A stretch of DNA of 64,000 nucleotides from Lentilitoribacter sp039986595 (GCA_039986595.1 JBDWQJ010000005.1:590540-654539), one strand, 5' to 3'. Positions 17,060 through 26,309 are shown, counted from the stretch's first letter. A program made the numbers and translations. The notes: a model not told the origin generated them from the letters alone.

Positions 17060-18208
17060 CTAAACTCCTATAACCTGATTGCCTGAAATAACATAAACGG
17101 TAAAACCATTGAAAATCTCAGCCGCTTTGCCATCTGCGTAGAGCGCCTGATAAGCATCATGGGGCACCAATGCATATTTCTCATAATAGCTCACGCCTTG
17201 TCGCGTTGCTTCTAAATCATCTGTATTGATATGAAATTCTTCCCGTGCTGGACTTGAAGACCATATCCCCCGTTTGGCGGGAATTTCGGCCTTCGAGAAA
17301 ACCTCTTGCATCGTCCACGTGAGCACCCATGCATTTTCTGGTTTTCTCACATTCGATAAGATTTCTGATACACGCTTGTTATTTTCCGTTAAGCCTGCTC
17401 CATAAAACGGGCCAAATACAAAACGCCTTAATAGTTTTGGATGCAGAAAATCAAAGTCCTTATCCAAGTTTTGCGCAATTGTTGTTGGGCTTAATGAATA
17501 CGAATTGTTTTTCTCAGCAAAATCGTCAAATTCGAGCGCGAATTGCGGGTTTAACAAACCACCCACAGGAAGTGGAATATTGAGATTTTGTTTTAATTTG
17601 CCATCTTTGCCGATGAGCATATCAGAGATTGCCTTGCTGGAATCTTCAATTTTCGCCATATAAACAATCGGCAAAGTCCGACTGCCATCAAATGCGCCCC
17701 AATGCACATGATATGATGGACGATCAGTTTCAGAATTGATGGAAACTTCAATCGTTTCTGGCAGAATCAGAGAGTTAAAAATCTCACCTTTTTGGATGTG
17801 CTCCAAATACGCTCGCTCAGCCATATTTTCCTGCTGCTCTTCAGGAAAACCTTTGCGCGACAATATATGGTCAATCATATCCGCCTTAAGCGTACTATGA
17901 TCTTTTAAATTGGCAAGCCGATCCTCAGCGCCCTTACGATCCGCTTCCAATTCAAGCACGTTTTGAAAAATTGGAAAGCCGCTATCAGCCTGATCAATTC
18001 TAAATCGCTCAACAAACCCTATCTTGTGATGCCAACACGAAAATGTTGCCGCCAGTTTTTCCATATAGGGCGATAAAGTTCCGCCAATTATCTCATGGCT
18101 GTAAAGCTCTGAATCATTGTTCGATAAAAAGAGATTAAAACCATCAAGAGCGGCTTCCATAGCTTGGAAATACCGCTCAATTGGGCTTGAACTATCACGT
18201 CGGTTCAA
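17060..18208 (-). CDS. Unknown protein in AAA cluster
   Basis: A 382-residue soluble protein I do not recognise. It has a helical N-terminal third (RYFQAMEAALDGFNLFLSNN, then a charged coiled stretch ELEADRKGAEDRLANLKDH), a central mixed region around YHVHWGAFDGSRTLPIVYMA, and a C-terminal part with PKLLRRFVFGPFYGAGL and KYALVPHDAYQALY. No catalytic signature or export signal is visible. The start appears to be TTG at 18208, with GAGGA 7 nt upstream; the next ATG would remove 16 residues. It is 17 nt downstream of the coiled-coil gene and 3 nt upstream of the AAA gene, so all are one transcript. Confidence 0.6.
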   Translation of the reverse strand: MNRRDSSSPIERYFQAMEAALDGFNLFLSNNDSELYSHEIIGGTLSPYMEKLAATFSCWHHKIGFVERFRIDQADSGFPIFQNVLELEADRKGAEDRLANLKDHSTLKADMIDHILSRKGFPEEQQENMAERAYLEHIQKGEIFNSLILPETIEVSINSETDRPSYHVHWGAFDGSRTLPIVYMAKIEDSSKAISDMLIGKDGKLKQNLNIPLPVGGLLNPQFALEFDDFAEKNNSYSLSPTTIAQNLDKDFDFLHPKLLRRFVFGPFYGAGLTENNKRVSEILSNVRKPENAWVLTWTMQEVFSKAEIPAKRGIWSSSPAREEFHINTDDLEATRQGVSYYEKYALVPHDAYQALYADGKAAEIFNGFTVYVISGNQVIGV

Positions 18209-18225
18209 AACCTAATCCTCAAGGT

Positions 18226-19314
18226 TTATTGTTGCACGTAATCCGCTGCATTATGCTTATCCATTACCGCTTGGAAACGGCGTGCAAACGCATCATCGGC
18301 CAACTTTTTACGGCGTTGGATATCATCTGTTGCCAGCATATTTTTCTCATGCATTTCCAACAAATCACCAATATGTTTTTGCGAGGCAGCACCAATGCCA
18401 GCCATTGTTTCTTCAGCTGCGGTATCAACTGCACTACCGAGCGTGTTGATCTTATGAGCAACATCTTGTTGCGCTGCTGTTTTCAATGAATCTTCAAGCG
18501 CTTTATAAAGAACGATACGTTGTTCGGTATCAATTGTTAGCTTGTTGATCAAAGTGTTTTGCGCTGCGATCTGATTGTTCAAAGAATCTACAAATGTCTC
18601 AAACATTGATGTGTAACGCTCAAGCGTTTGGCTTTCTGCGAGCAGCTCTTGCTCTTTCGCCATCGCTTCATTGTATTCAGTTGAGATCTTCGCGCGATCA
18701 GCTTCAAGGTCTGTGCGCTCTTTCTGATCCGTTGATGTTGAGATTTTATTCTCAATATCCATCAGCATTGGATTAAGTTCATTTATACGGTTTTGCGTTG
18801 TTTCTAGCGCATCCATTGCCATTTTTCTGCGCTCGATAACTTCCGTCAAACTTGCTTCTGATGTTTTATAACGTGTTTCCAAAACTGATTTTTGTTCTTT
18901 TAAAATTCCAACGATGGAATCTGATTTTGACAACAACTCTTGCAAATTACCCGCAAGCGACATGTTGCGAACACGATCCGAACGCATGCGCTGCATTTTT
19001 TGCTTTGAAAAAATACCGATGAACTTTTCATAAGCTGAATAGCTTTTCATGCTTTCAAATTCAGATCCAAAAACATTGGTCGCATCTTCAAGGCCAATGA
19101 TTAGGTCAGCAATATTGCCTTCCATAACCTTTTGTTGCTTTAAAACATCGTCGATGCGGGCGTTTTCGATATCAAAATCAGCATCACCAATCTTTGTATC
19201 CGCTTTGGCAAACTCATCCAGAACCTTGCTAGATTTATCGATCTTGGTGCGCATTTCTTCAACTTGAGAACGCGTCTTTTCAATTTCGCTATCCAATGAT
19301 GCTATTGATGCCAT
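18226..19314 (-). CDS. Coiled-coil protein, first gene of AAA cluster
   Basis: A 362-residue protein dominated by heptad-like helices: about residues 5-60, 120-245 and 290-355 (for example LETTQNRINELNPMLMDIEN and DLEADRAKISTEYNEAMAKE). No membrane helix or signal peptide is seen. Length and composition recall PspA/TelA-like scaffolding proteins, but no family motif is recognisable. The ATG at 19314 has GGGGAG 6 nt upstream and is preferred over the in-frame start at 19350. It opens the five-gene cluster, 120 nt downstream of tdk on the same strand; a weak TTGATT-16-TACATA at this gap could be its own promoter. Likely a structural partner of the AAA ATPase. Confidence 0.65.
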   Translation of the reverse strand: MASIASLDSEIEKTRSQVEEMRTKIDKSSKVLDEFAKADTKIGDADFDIENARIDDVLKQQKVMEGNIADLIIGLEDATNVFGSEFESMKSYSAYEKFIGIFSKQKMQRMRSDRVRNMSLAGNLQELLSKSDSIVGILKEQKSVLETRYKTSEASLTEVIERRKMAMDALETTQNRINELNPMLMDIENKISTSTDQKERTDLEADRAKISTEYNEAMAKEQELLAESQTLERYTSMFETFVDSLNNQIAAQNTLINKLTIDTEQRIVLYKALEDSLKTAAQQDVAHKINTLGSAVDTAAEETMAGIGAASQKHIGDLLEMHEKNMLATDDIQRRKKLADDAFARRFQAVMDKHNAADYVQQ

Positions 19315-19434
19315 TTTAACTCCCCGAACAAGGTCATCTTTCAGACCCACCCGTTATATCTATTTTGTTACAACTTAATCTCTATGTAAGGCTGAAAGAG
19401 ATAAAATCAACTTCTGGTCAATAATTCAACTGAA

Positions 19435-20025
19435 TTATCGCACTTCGTGACCAATCGCCTTTTTCCAATGAACCCGGCAATAAGAAACATAGCTTTCATT
19501 GCCACCGACTTGAATTTGCGCACCATCTTGCACAACCTTCCCGTCCCCATCAACGCGAACAACCATTGTCGCCTTGCGTCCGCATTCACAAATTGTGCGC
19601 ACTTCACGCATTTCATCGCAGATCGCAAGCAAGATTTTTGATCCAGGAAAAAGCTCGCCCTTAAAGTCGGTTCGCAAGCCATAAGCCATCACGGGTATTT
19701 TCAGCTCATCAACAATTTTCGACAATTGCCACGCTTGCGCCTCGGTCATAAAATTTGCTTCATCAACGAAAACACAGGCGATATCGCCGTTTCGTAGATC
19801 AGCTTGGATAATCTCAAATAAATCATCATCTGGATGAAATGCTGTTGAATCGCTTGAAAGACCAATACGTGAGCCAATCCGCCCTGCACTTCCTGCCCGG
19901 TCATCCAACGCAGCATTGAGCAACACCGTGCGCATGCCCCGCTCCTTATAATTATATGAAGCTTGAAGAAGTAAAGTTGATTTACCTGCATTCATCGTCG
20001 CATAATTAAAATAAAGCTTTGCCAC
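19435..20025 (-). CDS. tdk: Thymidine kinase
   Basis: Phosphorylates thymidine to dTMP for nucleoside salvage. The P-loop is ATMNAGKSTLLLQ near the N-terminus and the Walker B is ACVFVDEANFMT. The lasso loop and zinc ribbon are represented by CECGRKA and a Cys-His pair (YCRVHW). At about 196 residues it fits type-II Tdk. The longest frame starts with ATG at 20040, but that ATG lies inside the sequence GGGAGG, which is a ribosome site 7 nt before a GTG at 20025; the protein then starts MAKLYFNYATM as in the family. Confidence 0.93.
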   Translation of the reverse strand: MAKLYFNYATMNAGKSTLLLQASYNYKERGMRTVLLNAALDDRAGSAGRIGSRIGLSSDSTAFHPDDDLFEIIQADLRNGDIACVFVDEANFMTEAQAWQLSKIVDELKIPVMAYGLRTDFKGELFPGSKILLAICDEMREVRTICECGRKATMVVRVDGDGKVVQDGAQIQVGGNESYVSYCRVHWKKAIGHEVR

Positions 20026-20118
20026 TGGATGTCCTCCCATATTATGGTGTCCATAAATGCGATCAGCAGATGCGAATTGCTACTCAATTATATCAATATC
20101 AACAAAATTGTTCCGTCC

Positions 20119-20865
20119 ATGAGTGAAAATAAAACAAATGTCATTCGAGAAACCAATGACGAAGCACGCGCGCTTGCAAAACAGCTTATCCGCACGGCCA
20201 GATTTGGCTCTCTTGCTGTTAATTCAAGTAATCCCGGATTTCCATCAGTCAGTCGGACGCTTGTCGGGCTTGATACAGATGGTGCACCGCTAATTTTGGT
20301 GTCTGAACTTTCTATACATACCAAAGCGATTATCGCAGATAACAGAGTTTCCATCTTGCTGGGTGAACCAGGTAAAGGCGACCCTGTTGCACATCCGCGC
20401 ATAACAATTGGCTGTAAAGCACATTGGATAGAGCGATTAGATCCACGATTTAAAAACCTGCGCGCGCGTTTTATATCTCGCCATCCAAAAGCTGCACTTT
20501 ATGTAGATTTTGCCGATTTTAGGTTTTATCGGTTAGAACCTGTTACAGCAGATTTAAACGGTGGTTTTGGCAAAGCATTTGTACTTAGCCCAGATGATTT
20601 TTTACTTAGGAATGAGGCTGAAAACGAAATTGCCAATGTTGAGAGGGAGTTCCTTGCCAAATTCAACAACGATCACGCAAGCGCTATAGATAAGATCATA
20701 TCAGCTCATCTAGGACATGATGAAAAGAACTGGCACTTAATTGATGTCGATTGTGAAGGTGTAGGACTTGCAAAATCTGACCGCATTATCAGGGTCAACT
20801 TCACGCGAAAACCAAGATCTGTTCAAGAGCTTGAAAACTGCATTATTCATCTTGCAAACCAGTAA
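20119..20865 (+). CDS. HugZ-like heme-utilisation / pyridoxamine-phosphate-oxidase-fold protein
   Basis: A 248-residue cytoplasmic protein with an N-terminal split-barrel flavin-binding-like domain (residues about 10-150: LIRTARFGSLAVNSSNPGFP, TLVGLDTDGAPLIL, HTKAIIADNRVSILLGEPGK) and a C-terminal DUF2470-type domain (about 165-245) ending VRVNFTRKP-like text (IIRVNFTRKPRSVQELENCI). Relatives include HugZ, which breaks down heme, and FMN-binding oxidases; rhizobial HugZ homologues are iron-regulated. The start is the ATG at 20119 (MSENKTNV); the frame is open 30 codons further with no support. It is divergent from tdk. Confidence 0.75.
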   Translation: MSENKTNVIRETNDEARALAKQLIRTARFGSLAVNSSNPGFPSVSRTLVGLDTDGAPLILVSELSIHTKAIIADNRVSILLGEPGKGDPVAHPRITIGCKAHWIERLDPRFKNLRARFISRHPKAALYVDFADFRFYRLEPVTADLNGGFGKAFVLSPDDFLLRNEAENEIANVEREFLAKFNNDHASAIDKIISAHLGHDEKNWHLIDVDCEGVGLAKSDRIIRVNFTRKPRSVQELENCIIHLANQ

Positions 20866-20885
20866 TAGGACTGCATAAAATTGAA

Positions 20886-20916
20886 AAAGGGCGCGCTAGA
20901 CAAAAGCGCGCCCTTT
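20886..20916 (+). terminator. Intrinsic terminator after the HugZ-like gene
   Basis: AAAGGGCGCGC / GCGCGCCCTTT, a perfect 11-bp stem with a 9-nt loop, lies 20 nt past the stop. The A and T flanks make it usable on either strand. Confidence 0.8.
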
Positions 20917-21051
20917 GTGCCACACACGGGATAGGGCCCGAAGTGCCGCCGGTCACGCACAAACTGACATATGAAACTTGCGCATATCTTATGCATCAAG
21001 CCATTGAAAATAAATAGAAAATTTGATTTCGCCGAAAAGTTAGGGAAAAAC

Positions 21052-21996
21052 ATGCCACATAAAATCATATTAGATACCGATCCTGGCATAGATGATTCGT
21101 TTGCAATAGCTTATGCGATTGCACACCCAGAAATTGAATTGATTGCTCTAACTACAATCTATGGCAATGTAACGATCGAACAAGGGACTGAGAATGCGCT
21201 CAAAATCCTCTCAGCATTTGGTGGCAAAGCTGATGTGGCTAAGGGCGAATCTGGACCGCTTGCAATCGTACAAAACCACCCTAGCGATTATGTCCACGGG
21301 AAAAATGGTTTGGGCGAACATGAGCTACCACAATCAGATCAGAAAATCGTCGATATTTCCGCCGCACAATATATCGTGAATGCTGTCAATGCTGCACCCG
21401 GTGAAATTACGATTTGCGCGGTCGGCCCTTTAACAAACATCGCAAAAGCGTTGGAACTTGACCCAACAATTACCTCCAAAGTGAAGGAAGTTGTTGTGAT
21501 GGGCGGCGCTGTGTTTCATGTTGGGAACATTACACCTGTGGCTGAGGCAAACATTTGGAATGATCCGCATGCAGCAGATATCGTGTTTGCTGCTGATTGG
21601 CCGCTCACATTGGCGCCAATGGATTGCACCATGCCAGTGGCATTCACGCGCGAAGATTTGCAAATGTTAGCTGATGAAAACCCCAAAATGGGTATTCCAT
21701 TAAAAGCAATGTCGGAATTCTACATCAAGTTTTATAGACGTGTCGCAGGTCTACACGGTCTCGTTCCTCATGATGTAATGGCACTGATGTGGATCACAGC
21801 ACCGGGTGCATTCCACGCAAGAAAAGGCGCGTTAGCAGTTGCATTGGAAGGACCTTCAATCGGTCAAACTCTATTTCAGGCCCAAGGCAGATCATCGCTA
21901 TCAAATGCCTTTGATGGCAGGTCAAATCATACTGTTTTGGTCGACACCGATGTTCGGATGTTTAGATCAAATTACTTCGACATTCTTTGCAAATAG
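21052..21996 (+). CDS. Inosine-uridine-preferring nucleoside hydrolase
   Basis: Cleaves the N-glycosidic bond of ribonucleosides to base plus ribose. The calcium-binding signature DTDPGIDD is at residues 8-15, and family blocks LTTIYGNVTIEQGTENALKI, AVGPLTNIAKALE, VVMGGAV, EANIWNDPHAA and HDVMALMW follow. The start is the ATG at 21052, which puts the DTDPGIDD motif at its usual place (314 residues); the frame is open upstream to 20971. With tdk nearby, this part of the window has two nucleoside salvage genes, though they are on opposite strands. Confidence 0.92.
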   Translation: MPHKIILDTDPGIDDSFAIAYAIAHPEIELIALTTIYGNVTIEQGTENALKILSAFGGKADVAKGESGPLAIVQNHPSDYVHGKNGLGEHELPQSDQKIVDISAAQYIVNAVNAAPGEITICAVGPLTNIAKALELDPTITSKVKEVVVMGGAVFHVGNITPVAEANIWNDPHAADIVFAADWPLTLAPMDCTMPVAFTREDLQMLADENPKMGIPLKAMSEFYIKFYRRVAGLHGLVPHDVMALMWITAPGAFHARKGALAVALEGPSIGQTLFQAQGRSSLSNAFDGRSNHTVLVDTDVRMFRSNYFDILCK

Positions 21997-22012
21997 AGCT
22001 TGCTGAAAGGTT

Positions 22013-24283
22013 TTAGACATCGGACGTATCTGCCAAAAAGGCTGCCACCCACGATAGAGCCGCATTCCAGTTAATGGCGATCTCATTTGTCGAGAAAGAC
22101 TTGTGATGATCAATATAACAGGCTTGCGGCGCACATCCTTTTAACTCTTTGATCGCAATATCATCCGCAGGGATGGAATTTGGACCACCCGCAAGCGCTC
22201 CATTAGGCATAGGTGGGAATGAAGCATCAATGTTCTTGGCAAAAATACGAGCGTGCTGATTTTGCGACGAACGAGTTCCATGGCCGGTCACATATGAAAT
22301 ACCGATAATGTTGCGGCCGAGAATGTAATCCATCCCCTTTCGCACAGCATTTAGATATTTCTTGTCTTTAAACAGATCATAGGCTGCGGCAACGACCACC
22401 ATATTTTGCAAGATTGAAGAATTTGACCCCCAACCCAAGCCTTCATCGGCTTTAAACATCACATCAAACGCTTCACTCTCTTGCATGAGCATATAGTTTT
22501 CCGCCGCAGCTAAAACTGATCTCTGCACGAATATGCGATCTTCATCAGAAAGCGGATTAGGTATTAACGCTAATTGTAGTCTGGCAAATCCAGCTAAAAA
22601 ACGCCAATCGATACCGCTTGGTTTAAACACACCTGTTGACCAATACTTCGACGCTTTGAGGCGATTTAAATATTTAGTATCACCCGTTGTGATGAAAAGC
22701 TCAACATCGGCCCAATAAAATTCATCAGACACATCATCATCGTCATAATCACCACCGCCATGCTGTCCGCCAGATGCTGGCGCAATTAGCGAAGGTGTTT
22801 TAATTGCAGCTGCATGCGCACGTTTTGAAGCTGTAAGCAACTGATCTGAATATGCCTGGTCATATGGCTTAAATAAACGCGCAGCCTGCGCAGTGACGGC
22901 AGCTAGATTAAGCGTTGCCGCGGTAGACGGGCGATGAAGCGCGCGTTCGATCGGATCTTCATGCGGCCAAAGCGGCAATCCGTTCCATTTAATACCGTGA
23001 ATTTTATGATGCGCCATGCCTGCATATTTATCGCCCTCCGGCACCTGCATACGCATTAAAAAGTCAAGCTGCCATTTCGCTTCTGCCAACACATCAGGTA
23101 GAGAATTTGAGACATTATCATTACGCAAATTAGCTTTAATCAGCTTTGAGTTTGATCCAGAATAATAAAGCGCACGCTCGTATGTGGACATAACTTGTGC
23201 AACGGCAATGCCGCCATTAACGACATATTTGCCAAAATCACCCGCGTCATACCACCCACCGGACACATCAATTTTATAATCGCATGTCCAAGCTTGATCA
23301 TAGATATCAAGCGATGTTGATTTATCGATACAGCGCGTTGAGCGATCAGCTTCGTGTCCGGCAGGTCGAGCAAATTCGCGCCCAGCAACATCCGGCAATA
23401 TTTCAACACCGCTTCTAACGAGATAAAAATATGACAATGCATCAATTGGCAATTGATCATAAAGATCAGCCGAGATCGAAAATAGATCGCTTCGCACGCC
23501 TTCAGCTTCAAGATATACATTGGAATTTGCAGTAGCGTATTTGGAAAAATTGATCTGATGCGCATCAAACCCTGAAGACGGATCATAGCCAAAAGGCTTA
23601 GTCTTGCCATTTGCCAACAATTCACCAGACTGCGTTTTTAAAGACCACCGCACTGGTTCTAATGACGGATGCACAAGGGTTGCGTATTTCGGTCCGTTTG
23701 GCAAAAACCCAAGTTGATTAACATATAGCGCAATATCATTTGTGCCGGTATTTCCGCGCTCGACCAGTCCATCACTTAATGAAACTTTTGTTAAACAAAA
23801 TGCATCGCCAACGGGTGCACCGCCAAATTGGAAAACGACCTGCGCTGCATCAACATTTTGATTAACCGAAAACACAGACAAATATTCGCTCGCCTGAGCA
23901 TTTAATTGCTCAACCATCTCATTTAATGGCGTCCAGGGCTCATTCCCTTCCTGAACTATCGCTCGAATGGTTTGAGTACCAATTCCAAAAGCTTCTATCG
24001 CAAACCGATATTCAACACCTGATTTAAGATTAATATCGTTAAGGCCAATAATTGCATCCCAGGGCTCTGATGTTGGCTCTAAAAGTTTTGCGCATAACTT
24101 GTTGTCTTGATAAATGACTTCCACATTTGGCGTACTCCACCATGTTTCATTCGCACCTTGGGATAAAAACTTCGGATCACCAACAAGCTCTTTAGCTTTG
24201 GTATCTAATAGGGAGGAATGAAACGCGAGACCGATAATAATCGTATTGGCAACAAGGTGTTTAAATCTAAGATCGGTTATCAT
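22013..24283 (-). CDS. Secreted glycoside hydrolase family 9 (endoglucanase-like)
   Basis: A 756-residue protein with an N-terminal signal-like segment (LVANTIIIGLAFHSS), a beta-sandwich region (about residues 45-170) resembling CBM4/9, an Ig-like CelD_N domain (about 180-280, IALYVNQLGFLPNGPKYATL) and a GH9 (alpha/alpha)6 catalytic domain. The catalytic-base motif GGWYDAGDFGKYVVNGG is at about 342-358. The C-terminal block has GHGTRSSQNQHAR with the substrate-binding His, and STNEIAINWNAAL with the catalytic acid Glu. GH9 enzymes cut beta-1,4-glucans and some mixed-linkage glucans or chitosan-like substrates. Start is ATG at 24283 with GAGGGA 6 nt before it. The gene has no carbohydrate transporter or regulator beside it. 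Confidence 0.9.
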   Translation of the reverse strand: MITDLRFKHLVANTIIIGLAFHSSLLDTKAKELVGDPKFLSQGANETWWSTPNVEVIYQDNKLCAKLLEPTSEPWDAIIGLNDINLKSGVEYRFAIEAFGIGTQTIRAIVQEGNEPWTPLNEMVEQLNAQASEYLSVFSVNQNVDAAQVVFQFGGAPVGDAFCLTKVSLSDGLVERGNTGTNDIALYVNQLGFLPNGPKYATLVHPSLEPVRWSLKTQSGELLANGKTKPFGYDPSSGFDAHQINFSKYATANSNVYLEAEGVRSDLFSISADLYDQLPIDALSYFYLVRSGVEILPDVAGREFARPAGHEADRSTRCIDKSTSLDIYDQAWTCDYKIDVSGGWYDAGDFGKYVVNGGIAVAQVMSTYERALYYSGSNSKLIKANLRNDNVSNSLPDVLAEAKWQLDFLMRMQVPEGDKYAGMAHHKIHGIKWNGLPLWPHEDPIERALHRPSTAATLNLAAVTAQAARLFKPYDQAYSDQLLTASKRAHAAAIKTPSLIAPASGGQHGGGDYDDDDVSDEFYWADVELFITTGDTKYLNRLKASKYWSTGVFKPSGIDWRFLAGFARLQLALIPNPLSDEDRIFVQRSVLAAAENYMLMQESEAFDVMFKADEGLGWGSNSSILQNMVVVAAAYDLFKDKKYLNAVRKGMDYILGRNIIGISYVTGHGTRSSQNQHARIFAKNIDASFPPMPNGALAGGPNSIPADDIAIKELKGCAPQACYIDHHKSFSTNEIAINWNAALSWVAAFLADTSDV

Positions 24284-24400
24284 CTCATATCCCTCTTCAT
24301 ATTCGGGCAAACCCACAAGGCAGGTTTCATTGCGTCATGCAAACAATATTTGCGCAACACAATGCTATAATAATATGAAAAGGTTACTAACGATCAGTGA

Positions 24401-24868
24401 TTAGGAACTGGTTGTTGCCGGTGTTGGCAATAATTCATCAAGACCTAATAATGCATTGATATCAGGACGTGCTTTGACCAAATCATCAATTGTATATTCT
24501 GACAAAACATCAAAGAACGCATTTAGCGCGCGACGCAAGGCTGAATTTAACCCACAACTATCAACCAGTGGACATTCCGAAGCATCATTTTCAAAACACT
24601 CGGCCATCGCGAAATTATCTTCTGTTGTTTTAACAACATCAAGCAATGTAATCTGATCAGCAGGCCGGGCGAGACGGACACCGCCATTTCGGCCGCGCAC
24701 TGTTTCCATAATCCCAGCTTTGGCTAAGGGTTGCAAAATTTTAAATAGAAACAGCTCTGACACCGAATACGATTTCGCAATGTCTGGAATCCGGCTTAGA
24801 TTTTCAGGATCTGCAGCACAATACATCAGCATTCTTACGGCATAATTTGTTTGGCGCGTTAATCGCAT
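24401..24868 (-). CDS. rirA: Rrf2-family iron-responsive regulator RirA
   Basis: A 155-residue winged-helix repressor that in rhizobia uses a [4Fe-4S] cluster to sense iron and represses iron-uptake genes when iron is plentiful. The N-terminus MRLTRQTNYAVRMLMYCAA and the recognition region VSELFLFKILQPLAKAG match rhizobial RirA closely from memory. The three cluster ligands fall at Cys91, Cys99 and Cys105 (AECFENDASECPLVDSCGLN), the positions known for RirA. Its monocistronic placement near heme proteins is consistent with iron control. I could not identify a convincing iron-responsive operator in the 209-nt upstream gap. Confidence 0.93.
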   Translation of the reverse strand: MRLTRQTNYAVRMLMYCAADPENLSRIPDIAKSYSVSELFLFKILQPLAKAGIMETVRGRNGGVRLARPADQITLLDVVKTTEDNFAMAECFENDASECPLVDSCGLNSALRRALNAFFDVLSEYTIDDLVKARPDINALLGLDELLPTPATTSS

Positions 24869-25077
24869 TGCTTATTCCTATATTTAATCTCTCACTTACC
24901 AGTTTAGAACACTTCTAATTAAAGTACACCCCTTTTATCAAGTTTAATTTACCTAAATGTTTCGTTCAAAACGTTGATTATGTGCAGTGGTTGTGTACAG
25001 TTTCGGTGGGGAACTATATTTTTTGCATATTTCGGGGATTTGCAGAAAGGCAATATAATCGAATGGAAGGGTTATGA

Positions 25078-25557
25078 ATGAAGTTTTTTAGCAAGATAAA
25101 AACAGCAACTGCTGTTGCTGCCATCTCAATGCTGATGGTCGTTGGTCAACAAGCCACAGCAATGGATGATCCAGATGCGGTTGTAAAAGAACGCCAAATG
25201 GTCATGGATAACGTCAAAAACACGGTTGGCGCTCTTTCAAAAGCTGTTAAATCCGGCGCATCAACAGAAGAAATATTGGCAGCAGCTGATGCTTTTCTAG
25301 CTGCATCTGCATCGAGCGTGACTGTTGAGGCGTTCAAAACCAATACCCACGGAAAATCGACGGTTAAAACCACAGCGACGGAAAAAGTGTGGACAGATTG
25401 GGCGCGCTTTGAGCAAGCACTAATGGATATGGAAAATGGTGCTAAGGAAATTCAACTCGCAGCAGCTGGCGGCACACTGACTTCCGAAGATCAACTTGGT
25501 GTTGCCCTTAAAGAATGCGGTTTTTGTCATCGCTCTGCAGGTTATCGCGCAAGATAA
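25078..25557 (+). CDS. Cytochrome c'
   Basis: A periplasmic four-helix-bundle cytochrome. Residues 1-28 form a signal peptide ending QQATA before MDDP. The single heme site is close to the C-terminus as in this family: Cys147-Gly-Phe-Cys150-His151, followed by RSAGYRAR. Cytochromes c' bind NO or CO at a five-coordinate heme and help resist nitrosative stress. GGAAGGG lies 6 nt before the ATG, and a TATAAT at 25054-25059 may be its -10 element. It is convergent with, and only 2 nt from, a cytochrome b561-like gene; the two often occur as a pair. Confidence 0.88.
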   Translation: MKFFSKIKTATAVAAISMLMVVGQQATAMDDPDAVVKERQMVMDNVKNTVGALSKAVKSGASTEEILAAADAFLAASASSVTVEAFKTNTHGKSTVKTTATEKVWTDWARFEQALMDMENGAKEIQLAAAGGTLTSEDQLGVALKECGFCHRSAGYRAR

Positions 25558-25559
25558 TT

Positions 25560-26234
25560 CTAAGCGTTGAAAACAAAATAAGCTATGGCGATGGAAATTA
25601 GAATTGCCATAGCTGCTCTTAAGTGTTTTATCTTATCCATCGGCTGAACATGTTGCGCAAATTCTTCCGACACATTTTTTTGTCCAGTGACCATCGGCTT
25701 CACGATATCGTCTTTTTTGATAAATCTGTAAAATGCAATGGCAGCTAAATGCAGCACGATTAGGCCTATGATCAATTTGGCATTAATCCCGTGATATGTT
25801 GTTGCTTGATAACTCATCTCACCTGAGACGTATTGCGCAAGCGGGCCTTGCAACAAAATCTCATCATCTGAGATTAAACCTGTCCCCACTTGAACCGATA
25901 TAACCACCAGCATCGCAATCACCGACAATGCTGCAATTGGACTGTGCCCAATAATGCCTTTGAATTTTTCTGAACTTGGGTTTTGAAGATAGTTGAGAAT
26001 GGTACCTGGTCCCTTGATAAAGCTATGAAACAACGCTGTTCTCGAACCAACAACACCCCAAATGACACGAAAAATGATTAATGCAAGGACACAATGCCCA
26101 GATATAAAATGGATATCCATCTCATCTAATCGGAAAGAGATAAATGAGACCAAGATACATATCAAAAGCAACCAATGGAAAATTCGAATATATACGTCCC
26201 AGACTTTGACCTTGGCTGTGCTATTATCCATCAT
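25560..26234 (-). CDS. Cytochrome b561-type integral membrane protein
   Basis: About 224 residues with four to five hydrophobic helices. Heme-ligand candidates are in the N-terminal KVWDVYIRIFHWLLLICIL (His), FISGHCVLALIIFRVIWG (His) and TTYHGINAKLIIGLIVLHL (His). The pattern matches the Ni/Fe-hydrogenase b-type/cytochrome b561 family that hands electrons between quinols and periplasmic cytochromes. Its neighbour cytochrome c' is a plausible partner although transcribed from the opposite strand. The longest frame has a GTG start at 26240; the ATGs at 26234 or 26231 behind AGGTGGGA are preferred. Confidence 0.85.
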   Translation of the reverse strand: MMDNSTAKVKVWDVYIRIFHWLLLICILVSFISFRLDEMDIHFISGHCVLALIIFRVIWGVVGSRTALFHSFIKGPGTILNYLQNPSSEKFKGIIGHSPIAALSVIAMLVVISVQVGTGLISDDEILLQGPLAQYVSGEMSYQATTYHGINAKLIIGLIVLHLAAIAFYRFIKKDDIVKPMVTGQKNVSEEFAQHVQPMDKIKHLRAAMAILISIAIAYFVFNA

Positions 26235-26309
26235 TCCCACCTATCTATCCATGACAATTATCCCATCTTAACATGTTGGATTTTTTGTTCAACGCCAAGC
26301 TAATCACAT

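Noticed and set aside
12738..19314. Anti-phage defence island
   Set aside because: No nuclease, protease, toxin, reverse transcriptase or CBASS/Thoeris-type enzyme is recognisable, and no mobile element or integrase flanks the cluster.
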